From NCBI GenBank assembly GCA_034359265.1, contig CP136891.1, positions 57,450,001 through 57,514,000 of the forward strand: a stretch of DNA of 64,000 nt, read 5' to 3'. Below are positions 12,443-24,150 of the stretch, piece after piece. Each line of letters begins with the position of its first letter. Position 1 is the stretch's first letter. The notes below the pieces were generated by a model that saw only the letters and a program-made list of their open reading frames with translations, was not told the origin of the DNA and searched no databases. Both the position numbers and the translations under genes were made by a program. The stretch is from Canna indica. Lineage: Eukaryota; Streptophyta; Magnoliopsida; Zingiberales; Cannaceae.

Positions 12443-13359
12443 CATGTCGGGCGATCAAAGTTGGATGTATCGACGAATTCATCGTGAAGCTAGTACGGAC
12501 TGAAGCGCAAAAGCCAGCAGTCGTTGGGCGGTCGATCGGTCGATTGACCGACGATCGACCGACAAGCGAACGAACGGCGTCAAATGGGCAAAAAAAACAC
12601 CCATTGAGGAGCCGTTCGGTTGAGGGGTTTTAAATACCCCTCACCTAACTTCTTTAAACTCTCTTAACATCTAATACAAGCTTAAAGAAGAGAGATTTGT
12701 GTCTTCTAGAGATTGATTACTTGCGCTCGCTTCTCCGATCAACGTCTTCTCAAGCGCTCATCTTCGCTCAACTTGGGCTTCGATTTAAGCTCAACGACTT
12801 GGCGAGTTGAATGCTTTGAAGGCTTGGAAAAGAGCATTTGATCTTGGTCTATTTCTTAGCTCTTTTCGTTGAAATTTTAAGTGTTGTTTATACTTGTTTT
12901 CATTGGTTAGCTTGCTAGGTGTGCTAGTGTAAACACTTAGGGTTTACTTTGTAGAATTGTATTTTGCCTAGGTGAATAGGTTTGAGGTGTTCTCAAAGGG
13001 TTGAGAATAGAGTCCTCGGTTATATTCAAAGTGAAACGCAAAGTCTATAAAGTAGTTGGTTAGAAATCCTTGGTGTGAAGGTAGTGGAGTAGGCGGTTGG
13101 CCGAACCACTATATTTTCAAGTGTTAGAATTGCCTTGTGTGTTTGTTTTCAATTGTGCTTCATATTCACTAACGAACATTACTTAGTTGCACTTGAATTT
13201 GGTTGAAATTGAAATTGGTAAAAAAAGAGAATTGAAGTATATTAGGTAAGTAACCCAACAATCTTCAACCCCCCCTTCTAGTGTGGGATTTCACTCAACA
13301 CATGTCGGGCGATCAAAGTTGGATGTACCGACGAATTCATCGTGAAGCTATAACGGACG
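11643..13359 (+). repeat. Direct tandem duplication of an 858-bp segment
   Basis: The segment from GAAGCGCAAAAAGCCAGCAG (11643) to about 12500 is repeated almost base for base at 12502-13359. The unit spans the 3' two thirds of the LTR plus the first codons of the CACTA transposase. The first transposase start is therefore a truncated duplicate (12444-12500) and the usable one is at 13302. The two copies differ at only a handful of positions by eye, so the event is recent. Confidence 0.9.
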
Positions 13360-13680
13360 AATTTCGAGTAGGCGCAACTTACTTCTTATATTTCGCCGGC
13401 TCGAATAAAAACTTCCTTAGTGGTGATAAAATCCGATGTCCGTGTCGAAAATATTCAAACATAAGATTTTTGGACCGAAAAATTGTCACAATGCATCTGT
13501 ATACAAAAGGATTCACACCAAGATATTTTCTATGGAATTGTCACGGGGATGTCAAGTCAGGACGTCGAGCAATCCTGTTGTCCAAACTCATGGTGAATCT
13601 TCTTCTACTGGTGTTTCTTCTTCCAATCTACCTAATCCTTATAGAACAATGATTTTGGATAGTCTTGGAGGATAATTCCA
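13302..13680 (+). pseudogene. CACTA transposase, Transposase-associated domain
   Basis: The ATG at 13302 opens MSGDQSWMYRRIHREAITDE, the start of the N-terminal Transposase-associated domain found in plant CACTA TNP2/TNPD proteins. It continues with IRCPCRKYSN (zinc-binding Cys pattern) and a MHLYTKGFTPRYFLWNCHGD block. The same domain occurs at 28077-28330 in CACTA 2. The frame shifts near 13560 and stops by 13675, so the transposase is not made as one protein. It is the first exon equivalent of the transposase remnant that follows. Confidence 0.85.
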
Positions 13681-13777
13681 TTTAAATGATAATATTGAGT
13701 CAGTTATTGAGACGGTAGTGCCACCAGATACTACGACAGTTGAAGTCACTGAATAACAACCTGCAATACAGATTGAA

Positions 13778-14980
13778 TTGTCGAATAAGGAGGCTGCAGA
13801 ATTTTATGAGATGTTGAAAGCTGCCTATGAACCTTTGTATGAGAATTGTTCTAAATATACAAGATTTTCAGCAATGACGCAACTCCTGAACATCAAGTCC
13901 GATTGTAATATCAGTGGGGTTGTGTTTGATCGGATTGCAGGCTTTATCAATGGTATGCTACCTCCAAATAACAAGTTTGAGCCAACTTTTTATAAGACAA
14001 AATAGTTGATGAGGAAATTAGGGCTTGGGTACGAAAAGATACACGCGTGCCCAAATAACTGCATTTTATATTATAAAGAAAATGCACAATTAGAGTAATG
14101 TTTGGTATGTGAACATCCTCGTTACAAGGAGAATAAATTGGTCCGATAAAAAAATATTCCCTTTAAGGTGCTTCGGTATTTTCCACTGACACCGAGGCTT
14201 CAAAGGTTATTCGGTATTGTCATCGAAAGCAAAACTTTACTTTACGAGCTGCTATATTTTGGACAATCAATTATTTCTCAACACATGACATATTGTCTGG
14301 TTGGAGCACAGATGGCCGACTCTCTTGCCCGTATTGCATGGAACACTCAAAATCCTTCAGTCTTGAGAACGGTCGAAAAATTTTCTTCTTTGATTGTCAT
14401 CACCAGTTCCTACTATCTAACCATCAGTATCGAATGAATCGTGACAAATTTACCAAGGGTAGAGTCGAAAGAGATGAGCCACCACCGATGTTGTCTGGTG
14501 AATAGATGTTAGCACGCGTTCAATTGCTTCCAGAAATTACTTTTGATCGGAATGTAAGAATTTCAGGCTTTGGTTAAACATATAATTGGGTGAAAAAAAA
14601 GTATCTTTTGGGAATTGTCATATTGGAGTTCATTACTGATTCAGCATAATTTGGACGTCATGCACATTAAAAAAAATGTGTTTGATAATATTTTTAACAC
14701 TGTGATGGATATTTCCGGCAAAACTAAAGATAATGTGAAGGTCCGACATGATGTGAAAGTACTTTGTAAGAGGCCTGAGTTAGAGTTGCAAGAGGTCAAC
14801 GAACGACTTCATAAGCCAAAGGCGTAGTATGTGTTAAATAAACAACAAATGAAAGATGTGTATCAATGGATAAAAGAACTCAGATTACCAGATGGATATG
14901 CCTCAAAGTTATCTCGATGTGTAAACATCGATGAATGCAAAATATCGGGGATGAAGAGCCACAATTGTCATGTATTCATG
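13778..14980 (+). pseudogene. CACTA TNP2-type transposase core, degenerate
   Basis: Several plus-strand frames together match a plant TNP2 (Transposase family tnp2) protein. The first has FYEMLKAAYEPLYENC and GVVFDRIAGFINGMLP. Next comes CSTDGRLSCPYC-like sequence in overlapping frames near 14300-14350, then CHHQFLLSNHQYRMNRDKF. Another frame has LDVMHIKKNVFDNIFNTVMD, the conserved HNLDVMHIEKNV block, near 14650. Frameshifts and stops separate the parts. The intact enzyme would cut at the CACTA termini to excise and reinsert the element. Confidence 0.85.
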
Positions 14981-15525
14981 TAGAGATTGCTTCCGGTCGC
15001 GTTTCGAGATCATCTACATGATAAGATTTAGGGTCCGTTGACAGAATTAAGTATATTTTTCAAAAATATTTATGCAAATGTACTTCGAGTCGAAGATAAG
15101 TCAGCACTTGAAAATAATATTGTTGAAATCATATGCAAGCTAGAGCAGTTTTTCCCTCCTGTATTTTTTGACTCAATAGAGCATCTACCGATACACTTGG
15201 CATACGAGGCATGAGTTGGTGGCCCCGTTCAATATCGGTTGATGTACTTATTTGAAAGATACATGAACCGTTAGAAGAAAAAAGTAAATAACACCGCCGC
15301 AGTTGAAGGTTTCATATCAGAAGCATATATAATTCAAGAAATTTCAATATTCTGCTTATTTTATTTTGAATCAACCATCAAGACAAGACTTAATCATCTT
15401 CCACAGAACGACGACGGGGGAGCTCGACCATCAGATGGTTGTTTAAATATCTTTTATTACCCCTGTCGTACTTTGGTTCTCATCTGTCTTGATTCTTAAA
15501 TGACGAAGAGTACCATTTAGCCTAC
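14981..15525 (+). pseudogene. CACTA transposase DUF4218-like region
   Basis: Translation shows RLLPVAFRDHL, then LEQFFPPVFFDSIEHLPIHL and GPVQYRLMYLFERYM, the order seen in the DUF4218 region downstream of the tnp2 domain. In-frame stops (for example after HDKI near 15030) break it. Confidence 0.8.
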
Positions 15526-16398
15526 TTGTACGTTTTACTAAACTGTCCAGAGATTGAAAAGTTCATTGAAATATTTGACATTGAGATGGTGATAAAAAAC
15601 TCAATTTACAGCGATGAGGAATTAGAAAGATTACGAAATCGTGAGTTCCCTAATTGGTTTCAAGCTTACAGCATAGAACACAGAGGCGAAATAGATAAGC
15701 AAATCTTTGAGTTTGCTACCGGACCGGCACGACTTGTACAGTGTTATAATGGTTATTTTGTTAATGGATATAAATTTCACACACTTGAATATTCATCTAC
15801 AAAAAAGACTATGAATGTTGGAGTCTGCGTCAATGGGACAACGTATGTTGAATGTGATATTGACGTTTACGGACTATTGGAAGAAGTCATAGAATTACAA
15901 TTTTTCGAATGTAAATCAGTTGCCCTTTTTAAATTGTAATTGGTTCGATACATGAGAGTTCATCCAAACTATAAACAGCGGGTCGAGGTCAATTACAAAT
16001 CAAAATTGGCTTCAAATGAGTCATTTATATTAGTATCTCAAGCTGAACAAGTATATTATATGCAGTATCCATCTCGAAAGAAAGATAGGGCAAATTGGTG
16101 TGTAGTCTGTAAGACTAAAGCTAGAGGAAAAATTAACCCGGTAGTTGGAGAGAATGAGCCAGTAGATGACTTCTATCAAGAAGAGGATCCTTCCGAAGTG
16201 GAACGAGTTAGTCCAATACTCGAGGATGATGACACAGAGTTAGTTCAATTGGAAATAGAATACGTTGATGACGACGATAATGCAGTTGAGAAAGGACAAA
16301 ATGATGATGAGGGAGAAGAAGAAGAATTTCAAGATTCCGATATAAAAGAACAAGAAGAAGAGTATTACACGGATGATGATAATGACGATGACGAATAA
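15526..16398 (+). pseudogene. CACTA transposase C-terminal (DUF4216-like) region with acidic tail
   Basis: Two abutting frames (15526-15939 and 15940-16398) are separated by one stop codon. The first has NREFPNWFQAYSI and TKKTMNVGVCVNGTTYVECD, like the DUF4216 region at the C-terminus of TNP2 proteins. The second has NESFILVSQAEQVYYMQYPS, a common block near the end of these proteins, then a very acidic tail of Asp and Glu. Reading through the single stop would rejoin the region, so decay here is mild compared with the core. Confidence 0.85.
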
Positions 16399-16481
16399 TT
16401 ATAAATGTGAAGTATATATTCAACTATTAAATATATCTATTAATCTATTATATATAATCTAATTATATTAAATTTTTACAG

Positions 16482-18112
16482 CTATGGTTCGAGATATCAG
16501 TTATCGAGGAGGCATTCCTCGTAGGACCCCCCGATGATTACCACCCGCCCCACATGTACCGACTGACCCTTCGCCTTCCACCACCATCCCCCCACCTGAT
16601 CCGTCCATTGTTCCCTCACCTGATCTGGCCACCATCCCCTTACCTCCGACTACCATCCCTCCACCACCCTCTGCAGATCCAGGACCATCTGTCATCTTCC
16701 AAACATAGGCCACGAGGGCCTAACAGAATTCTTCCTCCGCCACCCGAGGGAGAACTGCGCAGACCAATTAGTGTGCGCGGAAGACGGTAAGTATATGCAT
16801 TAATTATTTCTTATAATTTATTTATAATTCAAAATATCATAATATGAATTTATATTTGGTGCAGCTTTGAGCAAGAGGACGTCCCCCGCACGATAGCGGG
16901 GACGATCCAAAAGTTTATGCACGGGGCGTGGCCTACACGGTCTCACGTACCCCATGAGCATATGGATTTATTATGGCGAGAGTTCTCGGTAAGTATATTT
17001 ATTAAATTACTGTTAATATTAAATATTGATCGGTAATAATAATAATTTTTTTGTAGGCTCATTATACAAAGCCAGAGGACCAGATCACTTTTGTTAAGGC
17101 TGCATGGGAGTGTGTTGCCCGCGCTCACTATAACGGACTGCTTCAGTAGGCCCGTCAGACCGTGATGAGATGGCTAGGGGCCCTACAGATAGGGCAGACT
17201 CAGGGACACGCCCTCGAGTGGATTCCTAGCCCTGTGTGGGACCAGCTCGTTGAGTAGTGGGACATGCCTAAATGGCTGGAGGTCTCCCGGATTGCGTCGA
17301 GAAACTGCATGTCCGGGGGGACAGCACGGGGGCACGCCACACTGGTGGCTCCGTATCTTCTGCAGTTCATGCGTGTCGCATGGTATGCATAATTTAATTA
17401 TTGTTAATTAAATTATATATTGTGTATAATGATACTAATGTATTTGTTTTTTAATGTAAGACGCGTGTGGAGGAGGACGGCACCATCCAACGCCCGTCGA
17501 TGATGGAGGTGTTTGAGCGCATTCACCATCGTCGACGAGAAGCGGGGGACTACGTTGATAGCAGAGCCTCGATCATAATGGTAAGTATTTATGTCTATTT
17601 GATTTACATAATATTTATTTGTAGTTTATATATATTTAAAATATAAACACGTGTAGGAAATATACACGATGACTATGATCGAGCGTGGAGGCACACCGGA
17701 GGAGTTCGACGCAGCAGCTTGGATGGAGGCCGCAAGTGGCTGGGAGCACGGTCGTGTTTATGGCTTTACAAATAGTGGCCATGCACGCGCCGTGCTCGGG
17801 CCACTTGGGGCACCGACCCCTCCGATTGTGGGTGAGCAACCCTCGACATCTTGAGTGCAGGATCAGAGCCGGATACCGGCCTTGGAGTCGGAGCTCACCC
17901 AGCAGAGACATGCGATGGAGGAGCAGAGGCTGGCGATGGAGGAGCAAAGACGGACGAATGAAGAGTTGAGACAGACGATGCAGAACATGCAGGCACTCCT
18001 CACTCAGATTGCATCTCACTCTGGCCTTCTACCGATGATGTCGCAACCGTCGTCCTCCTCAACCCAGTCGATGCTCCAGACCCAATCGTTGTCGCCTCCA
18101 CCGCAGCCGTGA
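16482..18112 (+). pseudogene. CACTA second gene, Transposase_24-like
   Basis: Exon-like blocks separated by AT-rich introns read, in order: a proline-rich leader (16484-16790); FEQEDVPRTIAGTIQKFMHG with AWPTRSH (about 16866-16990); a block from AHYTKPEDQITFVKAAWECV (about 17058) to GHATLVAPYLLQF (17390); EEDGTIQRPSMMEVFERIHH (about 17465-17580); and a C-terminal exon from 17658 that ends in a coiled coil rich in Gln, Glu and Met (17855-18010) before a Ser/Gln tail. The order matches the plant Transposase_24 (Ptta/En/Spm) family, the presumed DNA-binding partner of the transposase. Stops at several places, for example before ARQTVMRW and in PVWDQLVE-WDMPK, show decay. Confidence 0.8.
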
Positions 18113-18755
18113 GATTTTGGTTTATTGTATTTTGTTTATATTTTGATACTGGTTTGTATACCAATAGTTGTTTATATACTTTTGGTTGTATATATATATA
18201 ATATTTTGATAATTGTTTGCCTCCGGTTTGAGACTTAGATTAATGATATTTATGTAAAACTTGTATGTTCGGTTTCAAATGCATGTGTATGATATTTTTT
18301 TGTTGTAATCTATGATTGAAAATAGATTATAATCTATAAATATCATTGTATACAAAAATTTATAAAAATTTTATTTTTTCAGTTACAAGATATACCTATA
18401 GCCACGGTTTACCAACGGGCGATCGTCACTAAGCTTATCGTAAATGGCTGATAGCTTGGGCAGCACCAAATATCACGATTGCTAATAGTATCACTGACAG
18501 CCTGATGTTGTGGCTGATGTGTTAGTATTAGTGACAGCTGCCTACAGCCGTCACTGATGTGTTTAAATCAGCGACAACGCCCGCGGCTGTCGCTGATGAT
18601 TACTTATGACGGCGTCTCTCAACCGTCACAACTTATATAAGATGCACACATCAGTGACGGCGTTTTGCTATGGCTAACACTGTCCGTGATAGTTATCACC
18701 GATGGTTCATCCACAGCTTGAGTCGTCGGTGATGACGATAATTCTAGTAGTGGTA

Positions 18756-19455
18756 CTTGTAAATTTAGGGCAAAAAAAAAAAAGACAACAAAATGCTAAG
18801 TAGAATTTAAGCCAAGTATATGAGACACTAAGATAATATAAAAATAGTTCAAAAATTATACATATCAAGTAACATTATAAGCTACTCATGCAACTATAGC
18901 TACAATGTGTTTCACCTAATGTGTTAAAGGATGCACTTCAAATTATACTATGACTACACCATGCAACTCTAACTCGTTATACCAATCGAGAGCTAAATAT
19001 GAACAATTGGGTTTCCCCTTGCACGATTGATCGAGTGAGATTGGTTCTATATGTAAATGCTCACTCAAATAAAGAGAACAACTATCTAGAAATAACCCAC
19101 AAGCTCTATATGTAATTGCCCCCATGTCGTACCGTATCCATAGCTTGCTAGATAGGTTGCGAGATGTCCTCTACCAATGGGTTAAAGGCTAATGATTTGC
19201 AAGAACAACACTCGATACAACACCCCAATGTTACCTTTGCCCAAATTAAGGGTTGATGTCCAAGTCATGCATACTATATCAACATTATGATACATTATAA
19301 GAAACTCAAAGAAACATCTTTTAGTCATCCTTCTTCCTTGATCACCTAATTAACATATTGTCGCATTCACACCCGTAGGCTCTACCAATCCGACCATGAC
19401 AACCACTCGTAGCCCCCATTGATGGCATATTCAATATCTTCTTGCTTTTCTAACC
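18756..19455. other. Intergenic DNA
   Basis: I see no gene. Between the CACTA duplication and the AT-rich element there are only short frames without recognisable domains. Confidence 0.5.
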
Positions 19456-19461
19456 CCAAAG

Positions 19462-20508
19462 GTAGTATTTGGTTGGATGGAATAGATGGAGAATGAAAAA
19501 CTATTCTCTATGCCCCACTTATTCTCTTGTTTGGTTGTAACTTATAGACAAATAATATGTGGGTCATAAGAAATAGATAATAAATACTATTTCCTATGCA
19601 TGAGGCATACTATTCCTTACCTCAACCCAAGGAATAGTATTTCTTGTCTATTCCTTATGATATTTTTCTATATTGTCCTTCAATATTTATAATATTACAT
19701 AATAATATAAAAAATTAAAAAATTAAATTAATTTTAATAATTATTTATCTTTAATAGATAATTATTATTTTATTATTAAATATTATTTTAATAATTTTTT
19801 ATTTAAGATTTATTTTTTTAAGAAAATAAATAAATAATAGCTTTTATTATTTTAAATTAACATATTATTTTACATTAATCCATTTTTTTATTATGCAGTT
19901 ATTAGTTAAAATAAATTATAGCCTAATTTATTATATTTTTAGAAGGACATTTTGATCATTTTTCTATATTATCATTCAATATTTATAATATGAATATAAA
20001 AATTTAATTGTTAAATTATTTTTAATAATTACATATCTTAAATAGATAATTATTATTTTACTATTAAATAATATTTTAATAGTTATTTTTTTTAAGATTC
20101 AATTATTTTTTATAAAAATAAAATAAATAATAGTATTTTATTATTTAAAGTTAATAAATTATTTTATATTGATTCATATGTTCATTATATTATTATTAAT
20201 TAGAATAAATTATAATATAATTTATTATATTTTTAGGAGAGTATTTTAGTCATTTTTTCTCAAGTTATTGTATATTCTTTGTGTTAAGTAAATAAAATGA
20301 ATATATTCAATTTTATTAAGAAGATTAATTTGATCATTTAATTTTTTATTCCTTATCTATTCCTTATGTTAATCAAATAAAGTAATTTTATTTTTATTTT
20401 ATTTTATAATATTAATCAAATAAGATAATATTATTTTTCATCTATTTTATTTCTTATTTATTCATATTTTTATAAATTTATTTTATTCAACCAAACACAC
20501 TCAAAGGA
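19462..20508. mobile_element. AT-rich MITE-like element with an internal duplication
   Basis: The left end TAGTATTTGGTTGGATGGAATA is mirrored at the right end by TTTATTTTATTCAACCAAACACACT. CAAAGG occurs just outside both ends, a possible short target duplication. The interior is about 85% AT and contains two related direct blocks (about 19665-19960 and 19962-20260), each with TTTTCTATATT-TCATTCAATATTTATAATA, TAATTATTATTTTA and AATAAATAATAG landmarks. There is no coding capacity. The superfamily is uncertain (hAT or PIF-like). Confidence 0.55.
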
Positions 20509-21700
20509 TTTGTCGGCCTTCTCGTGGTTGAAAGATCAGCCACAAGCAACTGCTACACTACAGTTGAGCAATACCGCACTTGCACCTAGTGACTCAGCAT
20601 TGCTTCGCGCCACCTAATGCTGCAAAATGTGATCGTGCAATACAACAACTTGTAGTTCGACCGCTTTGTAGCATGCTAGCTAATGTGATTGTCCAATCTA
20701 AAGCCCATGTGACACAATGACACAGGTAGAAATTTTATAAGGGGGCCAATTTTAAATATTAGAAATATCTAAAAATATAATAACCTATACAAAGGCCATG
20801 AGTTGCGAGTGTCACATTGGTGTTGTTATGTTGATACAACTTACCAATCGAGTGTAAGCCGCAGGTGTGCGGACCCAAGGATAGGTTAATTAGTACTTGA
20901 TTTTGAACTCAATTCTTATTGGATGTAAACTTTTTTGGACACATGTTAAAGAGTCATGTGAAATTTAAAGAGGCAATGACTCGATTTGGAGATTCGGTTT
21001 AGGTTCAAAGGCTGTGGAATCATTAGATATAATATATTTGAGGTCTAAGAAATTTTTACAACCAAGAAACAGGGTTCGTAAGGCCTCTAATGCTTCTTGG
21101 AGATATTTCTTGTGTTTGTGAGCCACAAACCTTAAATTCAAAGCCCTAGTCCTCTAAGTTAACTTTCTTGAAGCTTCTTTAAATCTTAAGTCTTACAAGC
21201 CTATAAGATTTAATACTTTGATGCCTTGAATTTATATAAGGCAACAAAGGGGAGTTGTACTTGTGTTTGTGTACTCTTGATCTCCCCTCTTATTGATTTT
21301 AGTTGTTTTATTGTCTTTCAATTTTAATTTAATTAAAATGTGTGGGTGACACACCTAGAAGTGCAATTTAATTACTGTTCATTTGGTATATAAGTAGAAG
21401 CATTCTTTAGGATTGAGGGATAAATCATTGGTGTATCCTCTTAAAAAAAATAATTATGTAGTGATTTGGGTTGGAAATCTTAATTGTGAACCAAGATAAG
21501 ATAATAGATGTAGGCAAAGTTGCCTTTAGATTTCTTGTGTTTATATTGATTTTGTGGTTTATTCTTACTTAGCTTTTAATTTTATTTAATTGTGATCACA
21601 ATATCTTGCTAACTAATCAATCATTGCATTAAGTGCAACTCACAGTTAGGATGTGTTATTTTTTAACTTAAAATTTTAGATACATACTATTCACCTCCTC
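20509..21700 (+). repeat. Diverged LTR-like sequence
   Basis: The part from about 20860 to 21700 shows weak versions of the family A LTR landmarks, ending in ATACTATTCACCTCCTCCC near 21685. No protein is recognised. The upstream part (20509-20860) holds nothing I can name. Confidence 0.3.
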
Positions 21701-21839
21701 CCTCCATTTTCTAGTCCGACCTTTTGTCACATAGTAAGTAAATATTTTCGAGTTTAATTTGAGATCTTCTAGAAAAACAAGACAAAATTGCAATAAATGC
21801 ATTGCCGGTAGGAAAAACCTTGAAGATGTTGTAAAAAAA

Positions 21840-22160
21840 AATTGTTATATTTTCGACGACTTCTAGTATTGGAAAGAGTGACTGGCAAAAATTTTCGACC
21901 AAAATAAGTCAAGATATTATCATTTTTTTAAAAAAAAAACTTCAATAGATTATCAATGAATTTTCGTCGAAAATTTAGTCGACAATAATTTTCTCATCGT
22001 CGAAAATTTTCGTCAGCGTTCCGACGACTCTCAACATCGGAAAGAGTTACCGACAGAAATTTTCGACCAAAATGTGTCGAAAAATTATAAATAACTGGTT
22101 TAAAAAGATTAAAAAATTATTGATAAATTTTCATCCAAATTTTAGTCGATAAAATTTTTC
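21840..22160. repeat. Two-copy repeat rich in TTTTCGACGA motifs
   Basis: Blocks at about 21848-21985 and 22018-22155 share the order CGACGACT, TCGGAAAGAGT, GACAGAAATTTTCGACCAAAAT and GTCGA-AAATTT. Dense inverted TCGAAAATTTTCG motifs suggest a subterminal region of a DNA transposon, perhaps of the hAT gene that follows. Confidence 0.5.
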
Positions 22161-22260
22161 AAATATTTATTTATTCTTGACACCTCAATGTTCTATATAT
22201 GAAAACTTATATATTTAGTCCAACCCAAATGAGCATCATCAACTTCCTCATCTAGCTATT

Positions 22261-23464
22261 GCAACAGGAGGGTTGTTTATCACAAGTCAGTGAACTCGTC
22301 CATTGAAATTCATGACGCTTACTACATCTCGACGTTGATGACGGGGATGATCGAGGAGATTGGACCCCAGAACGTTGTTCAAGTTATAACCGACAACAGA
22401 GGGAAGATGAGATAATTGAATAGGATTATCCTCACATATGTTGGACTCCATGTGCAACCCATTGTGTAGACCTAATGATGAAAGATATCAGTGATATATA
22501 TACCAATGGTGAAGTCGATGGTAAAGAAGACACAATAAATTATCTACTTCATCTACAACCACACATGGGTACATGCCCTAATGAAAAAATTTACAGACGG
22601 TAGTTTATTAATTTTTAAACAATTTATAGTATTTATTTATTTATCCGAGATGCAACTGGCAATTTCTGAGATTCATATGCAATCTCCATCCGAGATACTA
22701 TGGATCCGGATAGATAGAATTTTTTTGCCAATTTATTTATCAAAGATAAAATCTCGTTACTAGTATTAATTTTAAATTTGTTGCAGTCGAATAGTGGTTG
22801 CAATTTGGAACCGAAGCTCCAACTCTTCGAAAGATTATAACACGCATCCTCTCGCAAACCACATATATCATCAAGTGGATGCGAGAGGAATTGGTCGACC
22901 TTCTCCTTGATTCATACGAAGCCGCGCAACTGCCTTTCGTACGCCCGATTAGAGAAGCTCGTATATGTTCATTATAACATGCGACTTCGATTGCAGGTGA
23001 TGTAGAACGAAGATAAAGATATTCCACATGTAGATCCATTCGATGTCGAGTTCGTCCAAGGGGATGTGGACTCGATAATTGATTGGTGGAGTGCAATGGA
23101 GATTGACCCGCCTCTTCTTGATGAACCAGGAGAACCACCTCGGCCTTCACCAATTATATTTGATGTTGTTGAGTCTAAGAGAACCAGAAGACACGGATAA
23201 CCAAGCTCTTGAGAGGGACATGACCCTTGCTCCCTTGGACTCTCAATGAGTTCGACAAGTAAGACAACGATCCACGTCCGACTCTCCATCTTTGTAATCA
23301 AACGAAAGGAAAAAGGCAGCACCTTCACCTTCGAAGGCAAAATACAAAGACAAAGGCAAAGGAAAACGACCAATTGATCCTTTGGACACGATTGCAGAAG
23401 CGAAAGAGGACAAATAAGACGATCCCTCGATTCATAGCAGTAGCGGCACAAAAAATGGAGGAGG

Positions 23465-23499
<35 letters not shown>

Positions 23500-23914
23500 G
23501 GGGAGAAGACATCGTAGTGCCATCAACACTAGCACCTGCCGATCTATGAACGAATGAGCAATACTTCAACCACTCCACCCAAGATAAGGATCACGGTGCT
23601 AGAACCGGAGGAACAATTAAAGTATACGAGAAGAGAGGTCGCGTCGAGGAGGTGGACCGACAGCTTTGCAAGATTACCATCACGATATGATGAGTAGTTT
23701 GCAAGAGGTTTCTGAATCAACCTACTCTGTATCCAGTACCTACTCAACTGATGATACATGGACTAGTTCTTGGACTATCAACAATGAAACACTTATGGGT
23801 ATGTGGTATAATGGATACCAAGGCATGATGGCATGAGATCATTTCCAGATATGGGCATTGGAGACTTATGGTGTCGACCTTAGTCGTGTATGTCCCCAAG
23901 ATATGTACGAGTAG
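22261..23914 (+). pseudogene. hAT transposase (DUF659 type), decayed
   Basis: Plus-strand frames line up with a plant hAT transposase of the DUF659 class. First comes NVVQVITDN, then PHICWTPCATHCVDLMMKDI (about 22432-22490), and HTWVHALMKKFTDG around 22565. After a deletion comes FGTEAPTLRKIITRILSQ (about 22797), with KPRNCLSYARLEKLVYVHYN (about 22915-22980) from the C-terminal dimerisation domain. A low-complexity Asp run encoded by (GAT)n at 23464-23493 and a tail with DHFQIWALETYGVDLSRVCP complete the gene order. Many shifts and stops, and the lack of the N-terminal BED finger, make it inactive. Short ORFs on the minus strand here are shadows. Confidence 0.85.
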
Positions 23915-24059
23915 GACGGACGTCATTCGTCCGCATTTTAAACATTGTATTCATGTATTTGATATTTGAATCTTAAATTTAAGTATTTCTTGATCAATTA
24001 TATATTATTGGAGTTGTTTTTAACAACAAAAACAAATAAAAAAATCTGGCCGTTATGCC

Positions 24060-24150
24060 TTTTTCGTACCGGCCCATACCATGTGTCGGTACGGTACAGT
24101 ACTGATACCTATCGATATCGATAGTACCAGTACACACCGGTACCGATATT
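24060..24150. repeat. Inverted-repeat rich block, possible hAT 3' end
   Basis: GGTACGGTACAGTAC, ATCGATATCGAT and CACACCGGTACCGATA form overlapping palindromes ending in TTTAAACCATG. This could be the subterminal region of the decayed hAT element, but I could not pair it with a left end. Confidence 0.35.

Larger units (their letters stand above)
8953..18752 (+). mobile_element. CACTA (En/Spm-type) transposon 1, 9.8 kb
   Basis: The left end is CACTACTAGAATATATCAC and the right end is ATTCTAGTAGTG, an inverted repeat with the diagnostic CACTA terminus. GTA flanks it on both sides (8950-8952 and 18753-18755), the 3-bp duplication expected of the superfamily. Both subterminal zones (8970-9360 and about 18400-18740) are dense in short inverted motifs such as CAGCCACGG, GACGGC and TCACTGATG, which in CACTA elements bind the TNPA-type protein. 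The interior holds a degenerate TNP2-type transposase (13.3-16.4 kb) and a second gene (16.5-18.1 kb), both plus strand. A MULE-like element and a retrotransposon LTR have inserted into it. The coding regions are broken, so it is probably inactive by itself. Confidence 0.92.

Noticed and set aside
16208..16423. His/Leu-rich minus-strand ORF
   Set aside because: Mirror of the Asp/Glu-rich tail of the CACTA transposase.
17636..18019. 127-residue minus-strand ORF
   Set aside because: Antisense shadow of the coiled-coil exon of the CACTA second gene.
23464..23493. Possible functional acidic-run gene around (GAT)n
   Set aside because: The repeat sits in the tail of the decayed hAT transposase, which has comparable low-complexity sequence.
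22972..23535. 187-residue minus-strand ORF with a His run
   Set aside because: It is the antisense of the hAT transposase C-terminus; the His run mirrors the (GAT)n Asp run.
24060..24150. Palindromic GGTACCGATA block as a transcription-factor site cluster
   Set aside because: Better explained as transposon subterminal inverted repeats; no gene nearby.
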